The position numbers were made by a program, and so were the translations under genes. From a virus, in IMG/VR virus record IMGVR_UViG_3300042301_003072, positions 1-49,717 of that record: a stretch of 49,717 nucleotides of DNA. One strand, written 5' to 3'. The notes beneath the pieces are model-generated. The model searched no databases. It was not told the DNA's origin and saw nothing but the letters and a program-made list of their open reading frames with translations. The stretch's first letter is position 1. Each line of letters begins with the position of its first letter. Positions 47,427 to 49,717 of this stretch are shown here, piece by piece.

Positions 47427-48372
47427 CTTTAATCATCTCCAAAACTTTAGATAGTTTTATTTTAGCTAGATAAGAGGCAACATCTTTTTTACCGTAAGAA
47501 ACAATAACATCAGAGTCTTTTACAACTAGCCCTGAAGCGTATTCTATACCACCCTCGTCAAAAATAAATTCTTCAGATAGTCCGACTAAAACTCCATCAG
47601 AGTTATATTTAGCAAAGCAATGAACGTAGCTTCTAACTTTTACAGTCTCAACGCCAAACAGTCTTGGATTGTATCTAGTAACTAAAGTTGTCTTACATTT
47701 GTGGACTATTGTTAGGTAGTCGCCAGAATCTAGCTCCCATAGAGACCCACCACCACGAATATCTGAGATTTCTGGAGAAGTCTCTCTAACTTTTATAGGG
47801 CCTACTCCTATTTTGTAGACTGCATTCGGGCCATAAATAAAATCAAACTTAGGATTTATTTTGTATGTAGGCATCCAGTTCTTTTCAACTTTTTGAAGTT
47901 CACCGTCATTTAGTAGAGCTTTAAAAGTTCCAACATTTTCTTCTAACTTAAAAGTATTTATCCTAAATACGGCTAGCCTAGGTTTCATTTCTGAAATCTC
48001 TTCAATTAGTCCAGCACTAAACTCCCAGCCCCCATCTCTCCAATAAAGTCGAGCATCCTCAACCCCACGCTTAAATTCTATTTCAGGATCGGGAAACGTT
48101 ATCTCTCGCATAGTGCTTTCTATTACTTGAAAATCATCAGAAAGATTTGCAATCCAAAGTCTGTTTTTAATCCTAGAATCTATGGTTGGAACAGCATTCC
48201 CCATCTTTGGGTCCAAAAAATAGTTGCTTGAGCGGAACATAACAACATAGCCATCAACTGGAGAGTAGGCTATCGAGGGGTTAAATGCAGACCAACGCTT
48301 ATCCGACTCGTCCGCAAACCTACGAATACGCCAAATTTCGCCCCCAAAATCAGAAAAAGAAGGTGTATTCAT
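47419..48372 (-). CDS. Five-bladed beta-propeller protein, GH43/GH130-like
   Basis: 317 residues from the ATG at 48372, which lies 6 nt after TATACT (extended by TGG). FNPSIAYSPVDGYVVMFRSS, VEDARLYWRDGGW, EKNWMPTY, GGSLWELDSGDYLTIVHKC and YASGLVV show repeated blade motifs as in mannoside phosphorylase/GH130-like proteins. It may act on or bind a glycan. Catalytic residues cannot be assigned safely. Confidence 0.65.
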   Translation of the reverse strand: MNTPSFSDFGGEIWRIRRFADESDKRWSAFNPSIAYSPVDGYVVMFRSSNYFLDPKMGNAVPTIDSRIKNRLWIANLSDDFQVIESTMREITFPDPEIEFKRGVEDARLYWRDGGWEFSAGLIEEISEMKPRLAVFRINTFKLEENVGTFKALLNDGELQKVEKNWMPTYKINPKFDFIYGPNAVYKIGVGPIKVRETSPEISDIRGGGSLWELDSGDYLTIVHKCKTTLVTRYNPRLFGVETVKVRSYVHCFAKYNSDGVLVGLSEEFIFDEGGIEYASGLVVKDSDVIVSYGKKDVASYLAKIKLSKVLEMIKDV

Positions 48373-48378
48373 ACCTAA

Positions 48379-48384
48379 AGTATA
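48379..48384 (-). promoter_or_regulatory. -10 of the 47419 gene (leaderless type)
   Basis: TATACT preceded by TGG and followed by 6 nt and the ATG. Confidence 0.6.
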
Positions 48385-48456
48385 CCAAAATGAAAAACTT
48401 AGACTTGTATAAATGAGGTAAAATTGGAGATACATATAATAATCATAAGGACCCCT

Positions 48457-48816
48457 ATGAGCTGTGCAATCTCTGGACTTTATAACATCACCTGCGACCA
48501 AGGTGCGACATTTAAGCGCACTATCACTTGGACTAATCAGGCTAGAGTTGCGTACAACCTTACCGGATACACAGCCAGAATGCAGGTAAGAGAAACAACA
48601 GATGCTAGCGGCATTCTGCTAGAACTAACTACAGCAAACAGTAGAATAACTCTTGGTGGAGCAGCAGGAACAGTCAATCTTCTAGTTGCCGCCAACGTAA
48701 CTGCCGCCTTGACCCCAGGACTCTATGTCTATGATTTAGAACTAGTTTCTGGCGGTGGTGAGGTAACCCGTCTTATTGAAGGCAACTTTAAGGTTAGAGC
48801 AGAGGTAACTCGCTAA
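48457..48816 (+). CDS. BppU-like tail/baseplate protein
   Basis: 119 residues. Core YNLTGYTARMQVRETTDASG, then RITLGGAAGTVNLLVAANVT and LVSGGGEVTRLIEGNFKV is a beta-sandwich common in phage upper baseplate or appendage proteins (BppU-N-like). AAGGA is 5 nt before the ATG. Followed at once by fibre genes. Confidence 0.7.
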   Translation: MSCAISGLYNITCDQGATFKRTITWTNQARVAYNLTGYTARMQVRETTDASGILLELTTANSRITLGGAAGTVNLLVAANVTAALTPGLYVYDLELVSGGGEVTRLIEGNFKVRAEVTR

Positions 48817-49469
48817 TGGCCGTAGAATTTCAAGATAAATCAAATAAAGTTATTGTAGATCCAAAAGACGTAACTAAAGTCATCGTACAAGAAGAAGTAA
48901 ACAAAGTTGACGTTAGTTTTGGTGGCCCGCAAGGAATTCCAGGGCCAACCGGACCTACCGGTGCGACCGGCCCGACTGGTCCTACTGGTGAAACTGGTGA
49001 AGCAGGTGCACAGGGTGCACAGGGACAGGGATTTGATTTTCGAGGTCCATACACTCCAGGAGCAATTTACAACGAGTACTTTGTAGTAACTTACAATGGT
49101 TCCACCTATGTCTGCCGCGAAAATGGTGTTGTTAATGTTGTACCAGGCTCTAGCGCAGCGTGGGATTTATTTGCAGAAAAAGGTGCCACAGGAGCAACTG
49201 GTGCTACAGGTGCTACAGGTGCAACTGGTGCAACGGGGCCTCAGGGAGCTCAAGGACCAGCTGGTGAGACCCAAGTAATCGCTTATACCCATACTCAAAA
49301 TGCGGTATCATATATATGGAGTATAACGCATAATTTGAGTTTTCGTCCAAATGTAACTACAACCGACGCATCTGGGTTCACTATAGAAGGAACTATAGAG
49401 TACGTAAATGCGACAACTATAACTGTAACTTTTGATTTCCAAACCACAGGCTTTGCTTACTTATCATAG
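48816..49469 (+). CDS. Collagen-like tail fibre protein
   Basis: 217 residues. Two Gly-X-Y blocks (GPTGPTGATGPTGPTGETG-type near residues 37-65 and GATGATGATG-type near 124-148) flank a CBM5/12-like segment (YNEYFVVTYNGSTYVC). The C-terminal beta domain probably makes the trimeric tip. It would form a fibrous appendage that binds the host. The ATG overlaps the previous stop (TAATG). Confidence 0.8.
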   Translation: MAVEFQDKSNKVIVDPKDVTKVIVQEEVNKVDVSFGGPQGIPGPTGPTGATGPTGPTGETGEAGAQGAQGQGFDFRGPYTPGAIYNEYFVVTYNGSTYVCRENGVVNVVPGSSAAWDLFAEKGATGATGATGATGATGATGPQGAQGPAGETQVIAYTHTQNAVSYIWSITHNLSFRPNVTTTDASGFTIEGTIEYVNATTITVTFDFQTTGFAYLS

Positions 49470-49480
49470 GAAAATAAATA

Positions 49481-49717
49481 ATGGCTCGTAATTTTCTCAC
49501 CCCCATTAATCTAAATGGTCTTGAACTTCAAGATGCATCGATTCAAGGTAAAACTACCTCTGCAATTAACGCAATTACGCCTGCCAGCGGTGGTCGAATC
49601 TACTTTGATAGTCAAACTAATGCACTAAAGCTCTACAACGGTAGCGCTTGGCAATCTATAGCTACAGGTGGTAGCACATTTACTCTTGGTAGCACCTCGA
49701 TTTCTATCGGTGGAACT
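49481..49717 (+). CDS. Tail fibre protein, N-terminal part (runs off right edge)
   Basis: 79 residues before the window ends. MARNFLTPINLNGLELQDAS and GGRIYFDSQTNALKLYNGSAW are typical of phage fibre proteins with short beta repeats. AGGAAAA precedes the ATG. Confidence 0.7.
   Translation, partial: MARNFLTPINLNGLELQDASIQGKTTSAINAITPASGGRIYFDSQTNALKLYNGSAWQSIATGGSTFTLGSTSISIGGT

Overview
This window looks like part of the genome of a tailed bacteriophage of a low- to mid-GC actinobacterium. By eye the base composition is in the mid-40s % GC; I did not compute it. Phage hallmarks are the N-terminal part of a large terminase (left edge), a terminase small-subunit-like protein, several cell-wall hydrolases with small membrane proteins, collagen-like tail-fibre genes (right edge) and dozens of tiny unknown genes packed with 1-11 nt overlaps. 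The actinobacterial link comes from a four-cysteine WhiB regulator, a ClgR-like repressor, a DUF3039 protein, a tmRNA and many promoters placed for leaderless translation. I cannot name the phage; a freshwater actinobacterial host is a guess.

Layout. 1-2.75 kb, leftward: terminase large subunit, then a lysis-like group (NlpC/P60 lipoprotein, three small membrane proteins, a peptidoglycan-binding protein). 3.0-17.8 kb, leftward: about 35 small genes, in which almost every gene or short operon sits behind its own copy of one conserved expression cassette. I count 24 full copies. Each has an A-rich block, a GATTAC box, a -35, an 18-nt spacer, a -10, and a stem-loop placed where the RNA should start. 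17.9-24.4 kb, leftward: an SSB operon with a ClgR-like regulator, then a MoxR-type AAA+ ATPase / VWA pair. 24.6-27.1 kb: a more GC-rich segment with five spaced 13-bp direct repeats, a CHAP-like protein lacking its usual cysteine, and the terminase small-subunit-like gene. 27.4-30.6 kb: DNA-binding and cysteine-rich small proteins and a glycosyltransferase.

30.6-34.8 kb runs rightward behind a duplicated promoter: membrane protein, an 899-residue exported coiled-coil protein, a holin-like protein, and an M23 endopeptidase. 34.9-40.8 kb runs leftward: pyrimidine-dimer glycosylase, two paralogous glycosyltransferases, small membrane proteins, a cluster of tiny proteins sharing an EPD(V/I)VY C-terminus, a zinc peptidase, an MT-A70 methyltransferase and a lipoprotein. 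40.9 kb starts a rightward structural gene. 41.5-42.7 kb holds two cloverleaf-like repeats and the tmRNA. 42.7-48.4 kb is mostly leftward: HNH nuclease, WhiB, FmdB-like protein, NrdH redoxin, class II ribonucleotide reductase, DUF3039, and a beta-propeller glycoside-active protein. From 48.4 kb the tail-fibre genes run rightward off the window.

The most unusual points are three. First is the modular one-gene-one-cassette array with 5'-terminal RNA hairpins. Second is the shared C-terminal peptide tail in two unlinked gene clusters. Third is the pair of covarying cloverleaf structures next to the tmRNA.
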